Positions 9,680 to 22,960 are shown, numbered from the stretch's first letter. The stretch: 64,000 bases of DNA from Bremia lactucae (GCF_004359215.1 NC_090610.1:5209881-5273880); one strand, 5' to 3'. Translations and numbers: made by a program. Notes: generated by a model not told the origin, from the sequence alone.

Positions 9680-12600
9680 AATCGCGTCCACCCCTGTCGC
9701 TCCTGGACAGTCTCTCATTCACGCAGTCAGCATCCACTCCAAACCTGTCGTTTCTCTTGAACCCGCTCCTAACGGAAACGTTAAGATGCACCCTCCGTCA
9801 AGCGACCCCGCAGAGGCTTCGACCAATTCTGCTAACTTGCGACCGACCACCACCGAACTGTTGTTTCAACAGGAGACGATTCGCCGAGACAAGTCTGCCG
9901 TCGACGCAGCCCGCCGTCGGGGTGAAGCCCAAAGCCTCTTGCCCTTGACATTGAAGCGATCGAGCGTCAATATGTAGCTGGTGGAGAATGTTCTAGTACT
10001 AAGGCTCGTATCATTCAATCTCGCCCATACCCATTCCCTCGCGCCATGTTCAACATGGTGATTGAGAGCTGGAAGGCGTTTACGAAAACACTTTTCCAAA
10101 AAATTATGGCCGCACTCGTGAGTAAGACGAACGGCAACCCCGTGCTAGACGGCTGTGCAGCGAGTTCCTCGTCTGTTAAATTTCCAAGATGCTGGTTGGT
10201 AAACTGCGTCTGAAAATAGAGTCACAGTCTGCGTGCTTACTCCTCGAGCGTACCAATGTCAACATTCTCGGAGGTGTCTTCCCATTCAAGCCGTTTGATG
10301 TCCTCGCGAACAAGTCCTACCACGATATCGCGAATGTTGCCTCCGATGCAGATACAAGCCGGATGCTATATCGACTGTTCGTCATGGGATGTCAGCCGGT
10401 GTACGACACGTTCTGATATGTAAATCTATCAACAGGTCTCACATCTGCGACCTGGCGTGTCTTCTTTAGATCCGCCAAGTGTCCCCCGCCCCTGCTTGTG
10501 AATAGGTTAGTCTGCGACCAAGTCATCTTCGACAACAAGCTCCATCTCACGGCAAAGGTGCATCATTTCAGTCAAATAGTCTTCTATTCGGCTTTCGATC
10601 TCACCATGGGATCAACCTGAATGTGCTGTCTGTGTCCAGCCCAAGCCGTCCGCATCAGTTCCCTCTGCACCAAACCGTGCAGCCCAGTCAGCCAAACCAA
10701 AGGCAGGTGCACTTCCAGAAGGTACCAGTGGTGCACTATACTCAAACAAAGCCACGCGCTTCTTCGAAGCGTAATTCACTTAAAGCGAAGAAAAAGGGGA
10801 AACCCAGCTCGACGTAAGGGCTCAGCATGGTCGTCAAGCTGCGACCCGTCAGCTTGCAAAAGTGGCAACCGACTTAGACGACGCGCTCTCGATATCGACA
10901 TTCCAGGGGTCGACTGGTCGAATCTCTCCACCACCAAGGCCAACATGCAAGCCGCAACCGATCCTGATGCTTATGGATACTTTTGCGACCGTCACGACCA
11001 AGAAAAAGCGCACGCGTGACGATGTCGACCGTTCCAGCATGTTAACAAAGCACGCCCACATCAACTTAACGGCATCGCGACGAAGAATTACTTTGCGGTG
11101 ATTCAAATGATATCCGCATTGTCCATGAGCTTTGACGCGACCGTCGACGCCAAGTACATGAAGCGTCTCCGAATAATCCCAGCAGACGTCGCAATTCCGG
11201 ACGCTCTCAAGTCGTCAACAGAGGCAGCCTTTTTTGTCGAGAAGCGCCACACAAAAACCTCCAAGGCGAATAAAGCGACACCGGTTGTCGAAGTGGCAGA
11301 GTCGATGATGAACGACGAGAACATCGCGCTACTTATTGCGTTTCCAGACCATTTTAAGACAGCTGATGGAAAGGTAGAGGGTGTCTTGAGATCATCGAGA
11401 ACGCCAAAGACCCGGCCACGTCCTTAAGAAAGTGTTGGAGGAAGCACCAGGTTCTAACAGTGCGATGTCGCTCAAGATGGCTGGGAATAGCACGGGGATT
11501 TCCGAGCTGGCGCAACTTCACATGATCAACCGCGTACTAAGTTAAACGTCGCCAAAAGAAGACGTCACATTTAGCACAAAACGGAAGAGAGTAATGAGAT
11601 CCTCAGTTCCTTTCAGCGCACAAACTTGCTTAATGCATGTTCAAAGTGGTGGGCACGTACCGATCGGATCCACAAGTTGACAAGATTTACAAAGACGCCG
11701 TGCGTCTTCGAACTTGCGCTGATTTCAGCCGCTCCGACGGTTTTCGGCAAAGACCATTTAGTTCAGTTTGTCACCGGTGAGCCTGTCGAATGGGTTCCAG
11801 CTCACCACGTGCGACTGCTGTATCCCAACGCGCTCTTGCGACTGCTCCGCTCATATTTTAAGCTCTTAGCATGGAGCAGTGGCGTCATGTCCAGTGGTAA
11901 GGGAGCCTACTCGATGAAATCGAAAGCTGCGCAAGCTTGAAGGTGAAAACCTCATGGATTAGTCGGTGTTGAAGCTACAGATTGCAGAAGACGGGCCGAT
12001 GCAGCTGGCAGCGGGCGGTCTTGCCACACGCTGCTAAGTGGTATCGGCCCCCAAGCCCTCCTCGACAATTGTTGGTGTTCAGACATTGAACTCCAACGGC
12101 GAAAAAGATGGACAACTTTTGATCGATCATCTACTCTCCAAGCACTGTCTCCTGTCTTTAAGAGACTAAGTTTGCAGACCGTCACCACCTCGATACCTTC
12201 CGCTCTCTTACTTAATGGACACATAAGCACAAACTGTTCGTTAGTGACAACAACACTCTGCTGGATCGACTGACTCGCGGGTGGATCATTGGCGTCCTCA
12301 CCGTGCTTCGCTCCGACTTTCCTGGCTTCGATACAGTTATCGAAGTCTCCCGTTTAGCAGTTTCTGGCCGTTACCTTGCTGTATACGAGTTATGGTTAAG
12401 CTTTCTCCCATCTACATCCACAAAATGTACGCCCCTGTGGACAAGCAAGAAAAACAATCATTCTGCTCAAGCCTGGAGACAAAAGGGTTTGAGGGTAACG
12501 CAACCCACTTCGTGCTTGGTGATTAAACACCCGCCTGAATCCGAGCCTTGACTGTTCCACGCCAGATGTGTGCTACGATCCGAGTCGCCCTAGCTGTCTA

Positions 12601-14340
12601 GATTAGCTGGTACGACTTGGCTTGGTCGATGCGTGGCGTATCCGCAACAGTTTCAAGCGTGTCTATATAATTTCAAGTCAGGATCTCAGATTCATGGCAG
12701 GGGCTACTGGAAGTTCCCACGGTACCTTCTTGAGTATCCCCAAGTCGTATCGGCGATTGAACGTGAAGCTGAAGTCATCCGCAATCAGCTGCGCACGTAT
12801 AAAATCCAGGTAAGCTTTGAGATGAGTGGAAGAAAAACATTAAGAAGCAGTTGCACACTCTGCTAAAGAAGCTTCGTTTGGAAGACGCTCAAGCAGTCGA
12901 TACCGCTCGAGTTGCACTTGACCAAGCTGCCGCAAGATACCGGACAGAGCCGAATGAAGACTACCGTGATGTTTATGGAGCAGCGATTCTTGAATACAAG
13001 GATTCGACAACGATGACGAGTCAGTACAGCCAAGATACTGCATTCGACTTTAAGCTGCGAACGCCGAAAAAATAACGAAGCATTTCTTCCTCCTACTAGA
13101 CTCCAGTCTCCGTCGAGTATTTATAGAAAAAGTCTTGGCACCGGACAGAAGTGTCTCAACTAATTTCCACGAGATCAGTCTTTGCTTTTTAAGGCACTGC
13201 GGGGCTACGCAAACAACCCCGGTGGTAAAATGTGTCCACCTGACGAAGCATTTCAACGCAAGCTGCTTGATTCTGCTGTTCGTGTTCTACTCGAGCGCTG
13301 ATAGTGGTGCCCTTGACATAGATATCGACGCAGAAAGCCTTGAGAATCCTATCAAGTGCATGGAAGGGACCTCGTCTCCTGGAATTGACGGCTTGACTAC
13401 AGCCTTCTATCAAGTCACGCCAGCAATATTCGGAGAGTGTCAAGCTTTGGTTCTCAACCACCGTTTCGAGCGCGGCACACTCCTTGCATCGCAGCGAAAG
13501 TCAGCCGTTGTCTTACTGCACAAAAACGTTCTCGCGTCGACCCAGGCAATTATCGCCCCATTGCGCTCATGCAACTCGATGTAAAGGTGCTTTCAAAAGC
13601 GCTGACGTTCCGCCTACAAATTTTATCGGGAAGCTAATCCATCCTGATCAAAAAGGGTTTGTCCGAGGCCTCTCGATCCATCACCACGTGCGCTTTCTTG
13701 CTGATCTCCAAGCCCTTGCAACAAGTCTCGACGAGGAGGCATACGCGCTGTTCTTAGACTTCCAGAAGGCTTTTGATCGAGTCATTCGGAATTCCATGTT
13801 CAAGCTGCTCGAACGCATGGGCTTCGGATCCAGATTCATTCGTTGGATTAAGCTGTTGTACACGGATCCGCTCGCACATTTGTTGATTAACGCTGAGATA
13901 CAATCCGCGCTGCATCCGACGCGTGGTGGGAAACAAGGTGATCCAATGTCTGCACTTCTTTTTTTACAATTGAGCCACTTGAAAACCTTCTCCGATCCCA
14001 TGCAGAATAAGGAGTATGCCTGACTGAGGACATACAGTGACGAGCACTTTCTTTGCTGATGACTCGACGCTGTTTGGGAGCTCGATCGTGAACCTTTAAG
14101 CCCAGCTCGGGATCGTGGAAGAATACTGTCATGGCTTAGGGGCGCGGTTGAACTTATCCAAGTCAGTGTTGTTGGCGTTGAATCGCCACGAAGTGTGTCC
14201 CTTAATGCCTATGGTGAAAGTTTGGGTCCAACCGGCTCGGTAAAGTACCTTAGTATTCCGTTCAACCAGTCATGTATGTAATTGCTCCAGGTGATGAGAA
14301 GCTGAAACGCCTCAAGACTTAAATTTTACTAAATAAAGAA

Positions 14341-17300
14341 GTCAAGTTTATTAAGGCTGTACAAATTGGAGCAGTAGAAAATCACAATGCGGTGCTTTGC
14401 GGCAAAGAGCCGCATGTAACCAACTTGCAGGAAGACATTACTGTGTTCGCAACATGTCCAATACGGCCGAACTCCAGAAAACCGTGTAGCTGAAACGCCT
14501 CAAGAGGTTAACCTCATCACCTTGAAAATTATTAGTGGCAAATAAATTGCTACTAATGTTCCTAGTCGATTGTGGGGCGCCGATCGCAAGAAGATTGCAG
14601 ACCCAAACTTTATTGAGCTCAATCTTCCTGTAACGAGGATGACAGTGCGCCTAGCAACAGGCGCATCTGTAACAGTGAAAAAATGTGTAGTCGTTACCCA
14701 ACACACGTTATAGGGTATACAGTACGTTGATTATTTCACCGTACTGAATTTAAATGAAAAATTTGATGCCATCCTTGGATCACCATGGCTTAAAAAACGA
14801 GACATTTATAAACTGGCAGCATCAAGCCTTAACGATGCCTGCCTTTTATTCATTATATGGTCATCTGATGAACGTCACGGGGAGTCCAAAAACGTAAGGA
14901 TGTCCTACGAGTGAGTGCGCTGTCTCACTTGCGGCTCAGTCGTTTTCACGAATGCACAAGATCTCAGTGTGACTACCCATCACACTGTGGAGCTTGATCC
15001 CAACGGCTATGCATTGTGACGTGGAAATAGCTAACGACGGCTGTGCACAACACAGGAAATGACGAAGCACGACCACTCAAATAAGTTGAGTGGTACGAAA
15101 CAAGGATGCTCGCTTCAAAACCAACATCCAATAATATTTTAAACGCCTGTTAATAAGAAGCAGTGCGAAATCCTAGATTGACTGGAGAGTCGATCGTAAA
15201 GGATCTCGCTGTGGTTGCTCAACACAGCTAGAAGCAGTTGGGGAGGTTACTCCGCCAGATGAAACTGGTGGGAATAAGTCTTCAAGATTCTGCGGGAATA
15301 AATCTTCAAAAATATGTGGTCAAAGGTTCCCAGGTACCTTTGAAATAAAAATCCTAAGAGGAAACTGATATATTAAATGTCTTAGTAAAGAACGGATCAA
15401 GTGTAGGCGCTTAAACTTGATCTGTTTGCGACTCCGAGTCAACTTCGGAGATTACTCAAATATTAACGCTAGAGTTGAAACGGTTTTTGCGTGATTTGCG
15501 TAAGGGCAAAGTCAAGCAGATCTGCGTACTAATCACAGATGACAAGTGCGTGGCCGATATTCGGTTGGCAGTTGTAATTTCGAAAACGAACGAGTTCACA
15601 GCAGCTCATCGATGGACGAAAATGTCCTCGACGGGAACACTCGGATTAAACGTTGTACGTCCCAATCCTGGGAGTCTTTGAAGAAAAACCTTTATATAAG
15701 GATTTAATCGAATTCAAGGATGTCTACCCTGAATTCGTACCGTGCGAGTTGCCCAAGGATACACGAACTCGACATAAAAACGACCTGACACCACGTTCGA
15801 AAAATTGTGTCATGAAGTAGTGACCCTTCCTCGTAAACAAGTATTATCAATCGTTAGATTCTTTCCAATCGCTTAGCAGCAAGGAATGTGAGGGAGTCAA
15901 CCTCCCTACATATCTTGTCGACCTTCTGTGTGCGTAAAGCAATAGGAGGGTGGAAGATTGTACATGCGTTCAATAAATTGAACGCTTCACTCAAGCACCG
16001 ATACCACGAAAGACTTTATATGATTGATTATATGCCAAAGCGTAACAATTTTTCGTCAACGGATCTGATGCCTGCAACATTCAACAGATGCGTTACCAAT
16101 CTGTTGAGATCGGTGCAGGATTTTCGCCCCGATCTCAACAGATGAAGACATCGTTCATAGCAGAGCCATGAGCGAAAAGTCGGACGTCGAAGTGCATCGT
16201 ACCCACGTTCGAAAGGTTCTTACACTTATGCGTAAGTGTAAGGTGTATGCAAATCTCAAGAAGTGTATATTCGCTGTAAGCGAAATAGCACTTCTTGGGC
16301 GCATCGTGGAAAAGCGCAGTGTACACCCTGATCCATCACCGACTGGCCTGTGACACTTAATGTAAAAGGACTTCGAAAGTTCCTCGGCTTAGCTGCGTAC
16401 TTACATAAGTACTCCCGCAAGTATGCGGAAACGGCATCTTTCCTCATTGTTGAAGAAAAATCAAAAGTGATCATGGAACGCTGATTGGCAGCGTTCCTTT
16501 GAAAGTATCAAGCAAAGCTTGATGCCATCGCCAATCCTGGCGATTACAGATCAAGACAGATCATTCCATGTGTACTGTCACGTCAGCAATTCTGCAATCA
16601 GCTGCGCGTTAATGCAATATGACACAGACGGCTCAGAGCGCGTCGTCTGTCATCAATCGCGTCAGCTTCAAACAGCTGAATGCAACTACCCAGTGCACAC
16701 ATGCCATGAAATATGCACTGGCTAAGTTTAGGGTCTATCTCTTGCGAGATAGACCGTTCATTGTTTACACAAACCATGCGTCTTCACGCACGGCCGTAAG
16801 CAGTCCACACCTCTCGCAAAGAATGGCGAGATGGCTGTATTTCTTGGCGGAGTACAACTTCTACTTTAATCACAAACCAGGACGACTTAATGACGTCGCT
16901 GATGCCTTTTCGCGCCGCCCCGATTTCGAGCTGGCTGTGCGAATCAACCGAGAGAATAAGTCCACTGTTGCAAAAATAGGTGTTCCGTCGTCAACGTTAC
17001 TTGACTACGTTAGAAGATCCTATCCAGGAGATAAGGCTCTTACAGGTTTGATGGACCACTATAGAAATCCATGCCAGCAATCCTGAAAAGGATTGTCGAA
17101 ATTGTATCGATCTTCAACAGATCAATATACAACACGCAGTGGTTTACTGTACTACAGCCATTGCTGACGACACACCTAAGCGGGCAATCGTGGACGTGAG
17201 AAGACTTACCTCACGATAAGTCGCGACTTCTACTAGCCACGCCAGTATGAGTTCTTCCACATGTACAAACGTGCGTGCGAAGTTTATCAACGGGAGAAGC

Positions 17301-18240
17301 CTAGTGATTCATTCCGAGCTTCGTCACAACCTCTGCCTGTTCCGGTAGTGTGTAAGCAGTCCGTTTTAATGGACTACGTCTTTGGTTTTCATAGACACTC
17401 GAACAATTGTATTCTTCTATTGTTTAATTCAGCAAGGTAGTACATCTTGTTGCAGTCCCGGAGTCGACCACAGCCGAAGGCTGTGCTCGTGACTTTTTCG
17501 ACACGATATTTCGACTCCATGGGTACCCCTTGAGCTGCTCTCAGATTGAGACCCCTGGTTCACGGTGGAGTTTTGACAATCTGTGCTCAAATCACTTGAA
17601 ACTTGATTAAAATTGACAACTTCTGACCATTCGGAATCAGGTAGTCAGACAGAACGCAAAAATCGTTTACTCGAAAATATACTTCGCGGATACGTCCACT
17701 CTCTTACGAGTTGAACCGAGTTCTTTCCAATGGTAGAATTTTCCATAACGATTTCGGTGCATGCATCAACAAAGCATACTCCGTTTTCGTGAGTGGCTTA
17801 CGTCATCCACGTATACCCACCTTGTTTGAGAGGGACTCTTATTCAAGGGGGGGGGGGGGCTCGTTCGAGCAATGGATAACATAGCTCTTGCTCACCACGC
17901 ATTGACTCTACGGTCAATGCAAAGTAAACCAATGTTGATTCAATCAACATTGAAGTGGGCAAGCTCAGTAATAGTGATAAGGATATTGCTGACTTTGAAA
18001 ACAATGCTGATATACTAAGCATCGAAAAGAATACTATTCGTGAGAACAATAATGCCCTCACTTAAGAGGAAAATGACATTTCCGCAGCGCGCTGACAACA
18101 AATACAAAACTGAGTCAGCAGGAGAATTCCTGCTGGCTAGAGAAGCAGTGGTTCGTTTCGTACAGGATTCCAGCGCTGATGCGGAGAGAAGTAAGAAGCG
18201 TAACTCTGACAAAAATAGAAGAGCAAATGTTGTTTGATGG
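14341..18240 (+). mobile_element. Ty3/Gypsy pol, degraded
   Basis: Plus-strand pol domains in order. Protease region at 14560-14800 (GAPIAS..FIELNLPVTRMTVRLA, FDAILGSPWLKKRD). Reverse transcriptase at 15940-16450 (GGWKIVHAFNKLN, MPATFNRCVTNLLRSVQDF, YANLKKCIFAVSEIALLG). RNase H at 16520-16930 (ILAITDQDRSFHVYCHVSNS, KFRVYLLRDRPFIVYTNHAS, SPHLSQRMARWLYFLAEYNF, DVADAFSRRPD). Integrase at 17240-17540 (ACEVYQREKPSDSF, MDYVFGFH). A C-terminal tail lies at 18100-18235 (ESAGEFLLAREAVVRFVQDS) and recurs, inverted, at 54982-55164. Stops and frameshifts disable it. An 11-G run sits at about 17848. Its 3' LTR is 20133-20609. Confidence 0.8.
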
Positions 18241-18315
18241 ATTGTTAACAATCTAGTCCTTCTGTCTCCGATAAACCTACCATAACATGTAGTGTTGATC
18301 GTGAACAGTTATAAA

Positions 18316-18675
18316 TTACTGCCCAGGTAGATCGTTCGTGAGCTGCACCGCCAAGGCAATGCTTACACGATAAAGCTGCTTTGTAGGATGCGTACGCATC
18401 CTACCTTTATGTAGCGTCTCCGCCCGTACCATCTGTACGAACTTCTTCCGGTTCTGAATTGAACTGGCACGGTCTAAGGCAACCGCCAAAGCATGATAGT
18501 CCCGAGACAAAGTATGATATTCTCGGGACAGAGTCTGGTTTGTGAGAACCAGACGTTCGACTGTATTTTTCAAAAATGAAATCTTTTGACGAGCTGTCAC
18601 CAGCTCGTTTTGAAGGGGCTGATCTGTCAGTATGTTTGCCAGTTGATCAACCGCAACTTGTGCAAGATTTTGCAA
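18316..18675 (-). CDS. Antisense coiled-coil ORF inside Gypsy element
   Basis: A 119-residue open frame opposite to the surrounding pol. From about residue 20 to 75 it is rich in heptad-like leucines (NELVTARQKISFLKNTVERL, followed by two near-repeats of SREYH/SRDYH), suggesting a coiled coil. The C-terminus is basic. It sits between the integrase tail and the 3' LTR, with further minus-strand frames upstream (18754-19155, 18866-19090, 19588-19929). Function is unknown. It may be one exon or a frameshifted part of a longer antisense gene carried by the element. Confidence 0.4.
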   Translation of the reverse strand: MQNLAQVAVDQLANILTDQPLQNELVTARQKISFLKNTVERLVLTNQTLSREYHTLSRDYHALAVALDRASSIQNRKKFVQMVRAETLHKGRMRTHPTKQLYRVSIALAVQLTNDLPGQ

Positions 18676-18753
18676 CTTTTCACAAGAAACATCGTCTACC
18701 GTTATTGCTAACTCGCGACGACGGGATCGTTCGTGATCAACGCCCTCCCGTAA

Positions 18754-19930
18754 TTAACGGAGGGCGTGATCCAATTCACGGTGTTGACTCAGGTTTGACG
18801 ATTGAGGCGAACCCAATTTTCCTCCCCCTCCACATTCTTTGACCGATTCGAGTGGTAAAAAGCGTTTATGAATTGACCGCTTCTTGACCACCGTGGGGAG
18901 AACAAGGTTCGAACGAGTTACCTCGTTCGATGGCGAGGGTATCCACCCTCGCATGATAACTAAGAACCTCGTTCCCAACTGATAATCTGACAAAAATACG
19001 AAAGCCATCCCCATCCAAAGAGGGTCCATCAGTGAAATAGCACTTCCCTCGCTCGTAAAAGGATCGGAGGATCTCAATTCCTTTGCGCATATGAGGGTCT
19101 TTAAGGTACCCATGACCTGCACCCTTAAGACAACATGGACTGCCTCTCTAGACAAACGGTGCAGCTTCTAGCGTGCACCGCCTACGGTCCGTTTTTCGAA
19201 CCGGCCACGGAAAGACCATATTCCATAACTCAACTCATCCAGGCTTCTCGCCTGGTGAGGACAAAACGAATTCGTCGTCGATGCTTTTTTTTGGCATCGG
19301 TGGTACACATGTAAGCGAACAAAGTATGTCACTCCTTTGTTCGAAGCTTGAGAAGCATTTTTACAGAATATGCAAAGCATAGGTCGCGAGGCCTGGCTTG
19401 GTCAACTGGATGATTGATCGTTGGTCACACCAGACCAACGAGTTGCCCTCAGAGGGCAACAAGAGCTTATTTTCGGGAGCAAAACGCAAAATATTGCGGC
19501 TCCTCTCCCGTTCGTTCATGTTAACGTTAACGCTAACATGGTTCTCGGACTGATCCTTTAAAAATATCCCGTCCCTGGTGATGCATTCTAGACCACCGAT
19601 ACCATGCTTACCGAAGTGACCTTTACGATCAGATGACGAATTCGGACATCACCAGACTTATATTTTTCCATGGAATCATCACAAGATGCCTCCGTTCCAG
19701 AAGAATCTGACGAGGAGTTAAACAACTTCGTCATCACCTCTTTAGTTGTCAAGTCAGAATCCGTAGATTTAACGGACGTGATCCCGTGTAAACCGGAGGC
19801 CCTAACAGCTCCCACTGAGTCGAGCAGGGACGCCGACTCGCGCCAGTCACCTACAATGGGAATACTAGGTAACTTGTACCAGTCACCATTATTTGGAGTA
19901 TGAGGTAACACACTCCGCGGTCGACGCATT
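18754..19930 (-). pseudogene. Antisense ORF tract before 3' LTR, broken
   Basis: Minus-strand frames on both sides of several stops read like protein. One is 19588-19929 (TTKEVMTKLFNSSSDSSGTE, DDSMEKYKSGDVRIR). Another is 18866-19090 (EILRSFYERGKCYFTDGPSL, followed by DGDGFRIFVRLSVGNEVLSY). No domain is recognised. Together with 18316-18675 they suggest a decayed antisense gene of roughly 1.6 kb in the Gypsy element, between integrase and LTR. It could instead be a separate captured gene or repeat. Confidence 0.35.
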
Positions 19931-20132
19931 AGCGTCTACTGAAACATCTGTATCACGGCAGCTGTACGGTGCAGGGCAGCTGCCAGCTTTGCGGCTTCAC
20001 AGGCTACGCGAACGGGTTTCGAAATTATGCGCCATAAAAGTGGAATTAAAATCAAACCAACAAGTTCTAATTCACAGAGAGAGAGACACAATTGTACTTT
20101 CCGTCGCTCTACAACAGTCACTATAGTCATAC

Positions 20133-20609
20133 TGTTAGAGAGGGACGGCGTGTCCGTTACATAAACATTTATGTTATGAGAAGAAATAAATGAAGAAGCA
20201 CCAAATTATCATCTTTTATTAATTTTTACTTAATAGCTCCAATTTTACCAAATTGGTAATGTTGACGCAATAATACATTAGTTATATTGATTGGTTGATT
20301 AAAGTTTAATCAACCCCGCCAATCGTTACAAGACACGATTAGGCGTCGCGCAAGGAGGCGCATTGCAAAGCTAGTTATTAATATATTAAAGCCAGTTGAT
20401 AAAAGCTCGTTATTAAAGAACGTAATATATAAGTACAGTTTAATATTTTTCTCTATTTTAATGCCTTACAATTAAGCCTTAGTAGCTATAATATCCTAGC
20501 TACTCAAAACCTTTCTCTGCACGTCGTGTACGTGAAGTAATCGAGGCATCCCACCTTCACTGTAATCAGTGTAGGTTGACTAGTACTGTTGTCAGTATGC
20601 CCCGTTATA
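20133..20609 (+). repeat. Gypsy 3' LTR (TGTAACGG family)
   Basis: A 477-bp LTR from TGTTAGAGAGGGACGG (mutated start, then CCGTTACAT) to CAGTATGCCCCGTTATA. Shared landmarks with other LTRs are TTGACGCAATAATACATT, AATCAACCCCGCCAATCG (also at 51490 and 59530) and ACGTCGTGTACGTGAAGTA with GACTAGTACTG near the end. Orientation and position fit the 3' LTR of the pol at 14341-18240. Confidence 0.65.
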
Positions 20610-21115
20610 ATAAAAGCCTGATAGTTTTTAATAAATCGTTGTTAAGACCGTCTGGCCCGGCCGCTTTTTGGCAGGAAAGCGATATGGTGGCCTGGAGGCC
20701 AGCACAATAGGTTCCATGTGCATTTTATTGTCGTCCTGGGATTATATCCTGTTGGTTAGCATGGTCACAAATTCGTGCAACGGTTGTTTTATAGCTTCTA
20801 GTGCGGTGCTGTCTGACAGAGATTCGGCCGCCATTCGGATGGGAAATGGCTTGCAATCTTGTCCCCGGTCCGGAAGTGCTACCCATCAATCTGTTTCAGC
20901 CCTGATATATACAGTCTAACCTCCGATAAATGATCTTAAAAACACTGTCCTCCAATATTTATTACATTTTTGTGGACATGAACGATATCCTATGGTATCT
21001 AATACCTGATAAAATTCTATGAGAATCTCATGTTCGAGAGGGCTATATATATTGTAAATTAACCATCTAGGGTTGCCTGGCATTTTTTGTGCGCGATTTT
21101 TGCGGTGTAAACCAC
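20610..21115 (-). mobile_element. LINE endonuclease/RT fragment
   Basis: The minus strand reads LIYNIYSPLEHEILIEFYQ near 21010-21080, like the start of an APE-type endonuclease subdomain. After a gap it reads KAAGPDGLNNDLLKTIRLLL at about 20615-20680, the typical N-terminal reverse transcriptase segment. Much is deleted between. It is bounded by a Gypsy LTR and by a pogo-like element. Confidence 0.5.
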
Positions 21116-21124
21116 ACAGGATTG

Positions 21125-22330
21125 TCAGCGCTGCTCTGTGATCTTTGTTATCGACGTTGAGCATTCTTTCCCACAATGCTCATAGCATGCAGCTGCACTG
21201 AAATTGCAAACTAGCTTCGTCTGACTCGTCGTCATCGCGGAAACCTCAGCATTTATTTCGTCTGCGACGCCTAACCCCAATTCTATCAGCTCGTTATCCG
21301 TCAGCTCAACGTGCGCCTTCTGCGCTTTCTCGAATGGATCTAGAAGGTTTGCGACTGACACGGGATGGCGAACATGAAGGGCGTCGATCGCATCTTGAAG
21401 CTCGTTTTCGGTTGCTTCTTCCTCTGTGTCGAGTTTCGCTTCAGTTCGCGCTTGAATTAGATTGTTGGAGAGTCCAGTGTGTTTAAAGCAATTAGCGATG
21501 ACCGATTTTGGCAGCTCTTCCAATGCAGCTTTGCTTCAGCGCATTGCCCTAAGCTGATTAACTTTGTAAATATCGGTAGCGCCTTGTTCGTCCCGATCGA
21601 GCGTCCTGCAGCTAATGGCGACGATAGCGACGTTAAGAAGCTGCAATAATCTCAGCAACCGTAGGCTGAATTTTTGATGTTGTATTTGGCGGGAGCGGGT
21701 TAACATTAGAGATCCCAATTCTCTAAGGACGTGAGAAGGCGCATTATCGTACAGAAGTGCCACTTGTCGATTCTTTGCTTTTGATACATCGTCAAATCGC
21801 TTAAGCCACTCTTAAAGAATTTGTCATCGAAGCTTTTTTATTCCAGCGATGAAAGAAGCCAAGCTTCTCGCCAGGTCTTTAGTTAAATGCTCGAGTTTTT
21901 GCGCGTGGCTGACGATGAACGTTTTGAGCCGATGTGACCCATCTGCGTTTGCAGTGAACGCAAGCGTAAATCTTGTTTCTCGTTCGTTGACCCTTGCGTG
22001 CGCGCAACTGTTTTGTCCGGAGCCATTCGATAGAAGAAACCAGTCCCATCCATATGATAGATGTCGCGTAGCTCGTATTTTTTATATCTTCTTTAGGGCT
22101 GGTAGCGCTTCTTCAATTGTCTCCATTTTAGCAGATCCGCACTCGCCGTGCGACTTGAAAGTTTTCAAGCCATGTCGATACTTCAGCCACTCAATCCATC
22201 CATTTGAGAAGGATGGTGCGTTTCCGATATTTTGGTGCTCTGCGAACCTGGCAGCTTTTAACTTGATAAGCTCTGTTGTGATACAGACACGCCGGGGTTC
22301 GCATTGAAGAATCCACTCTACAAGCAGTTG
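21125..22330 (-). mobile_element. pogo/Tigger-like DDE transposase remnant
   Basis: Read leftward. The CENP-B/Tc5-type DNA-binding half is at about 22330-22140 (ITTELIKLKAARFAEHQNIG, then SFSNGWIEWLKYRHGLK and SHGES). The DDE end is at 21763-21536 (ALLYDNAPSH, DRDEQGATDIYKVNQLRAMR) and the C-terminal tail at 21523-21125 (EELPKSVIANCFKHTGLSNN, an acidic region). Frame changes near 21530, 21780 and upstream, plus stops, make it inactive. These domains cut and paste class II elements. It is one of three such remnants in the window. Confidence 0.75.
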
Positions 22331-22384
22331 ATCTAGTCCGGGGTGCTTTGCAGTGCGAGCGCGCTACAAAGTTGATATACTGTA

Positions 22385-22960
22385 TCAGCAGCCCATAAAG
22401 ATGGTCACTACAATTGCCTCTTGCACCGGGTCTTGATACATAGATGCAATGAGAGTTCTCAACTCCTGGACACAGTCCCCTAGGGTTCTTTTACCCTGTC
22501 GAGTCGCTATGAGCCGTGCTCGCATGCGAAAAGCCTGATCAGGCGGTGCAAACGTGCTGGTCATTTGCTGTTTCAGCGAATCTCATGAGGGAAAAGCGTC
22601 GTTTACGCGTGCTGCACGATAGTGCCCACTCCATGGCTCTACCACCAAGTTTGGAAATGACCATAGCCACCTTTTGCCGTTCTGTTAAGAGCAAGGCGGA
22701 ATCAATGGACATTTCCATCTGCTTAATCCAAAAAGGGAAATTTTCCCCCTCTTTTCCCTCAAATGTTTTCACATTTACAGTTAGAAAAGCGAGCCCTCGG
22801 CTCTGAGTCAGGTACAGAGATGTACCGAGTTGGCATAGATGCCGCTATATGGTCCTGTACCTGACCGATCAGGGAGTTTTCGTACCGCATGAAGGCTTCA
22901 AGCCTTGCATATGGGACCTCTGGTCCCATTTGTGTAAAACAGAAGATTTCCGAAAAACCT
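22385..22960 (-). mobile_element. Gypsy gag fragment
   Basis: An open frame at 22539-22772 (FEGKEGENFPFWIKQMEMSI, VISKLGGRAMEWALSC) is a Gypsy gag core. The DNA is closely similar over its length to 49380-49990, so both come from one family. LTRs are not attached here. Confidence 0.65.

Larger units (their letters stand above)
9019..14340 (+). mobile_element. LINE with ORF1, endonuclease and reverse transcriptase, broken
   Basis: A degraded non-LTR element. ORF1 appears to start at 9019 (MPPKRGHVGGSSAKTPTQP, basic) and resumes after a gap and an LTR (SRPYPFPRAMFNMVIESWKA near 10010). An APE-type endonuclease lies at 12280-12580 (MYAPVDKQEKQSFCSSLETK, THFVLGD, then N.RLNPSLDC in a shifted frame). 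Reverse transcriptase lies at 13300-14100: SSPGIDGLTTAFYQ, NYRPIALMQLDVKVLSKAL, LFLDFQKAFDRVIRNSMF, TRGGKQGDPMSALLF, and FADDSTLFG in another frame. Many stops and shifts are present. It is a different family from the 8.9-kb LINE. The right boundary with the next Gypsy is approximate. Confidence 0.75.

Noticed and set aside
17848..17858. 11-G run as a polypurine tract
   Set aside because: It lies inside the integrase region far from any LTR edge, so it is more likely slippage or a sequencing artefact.
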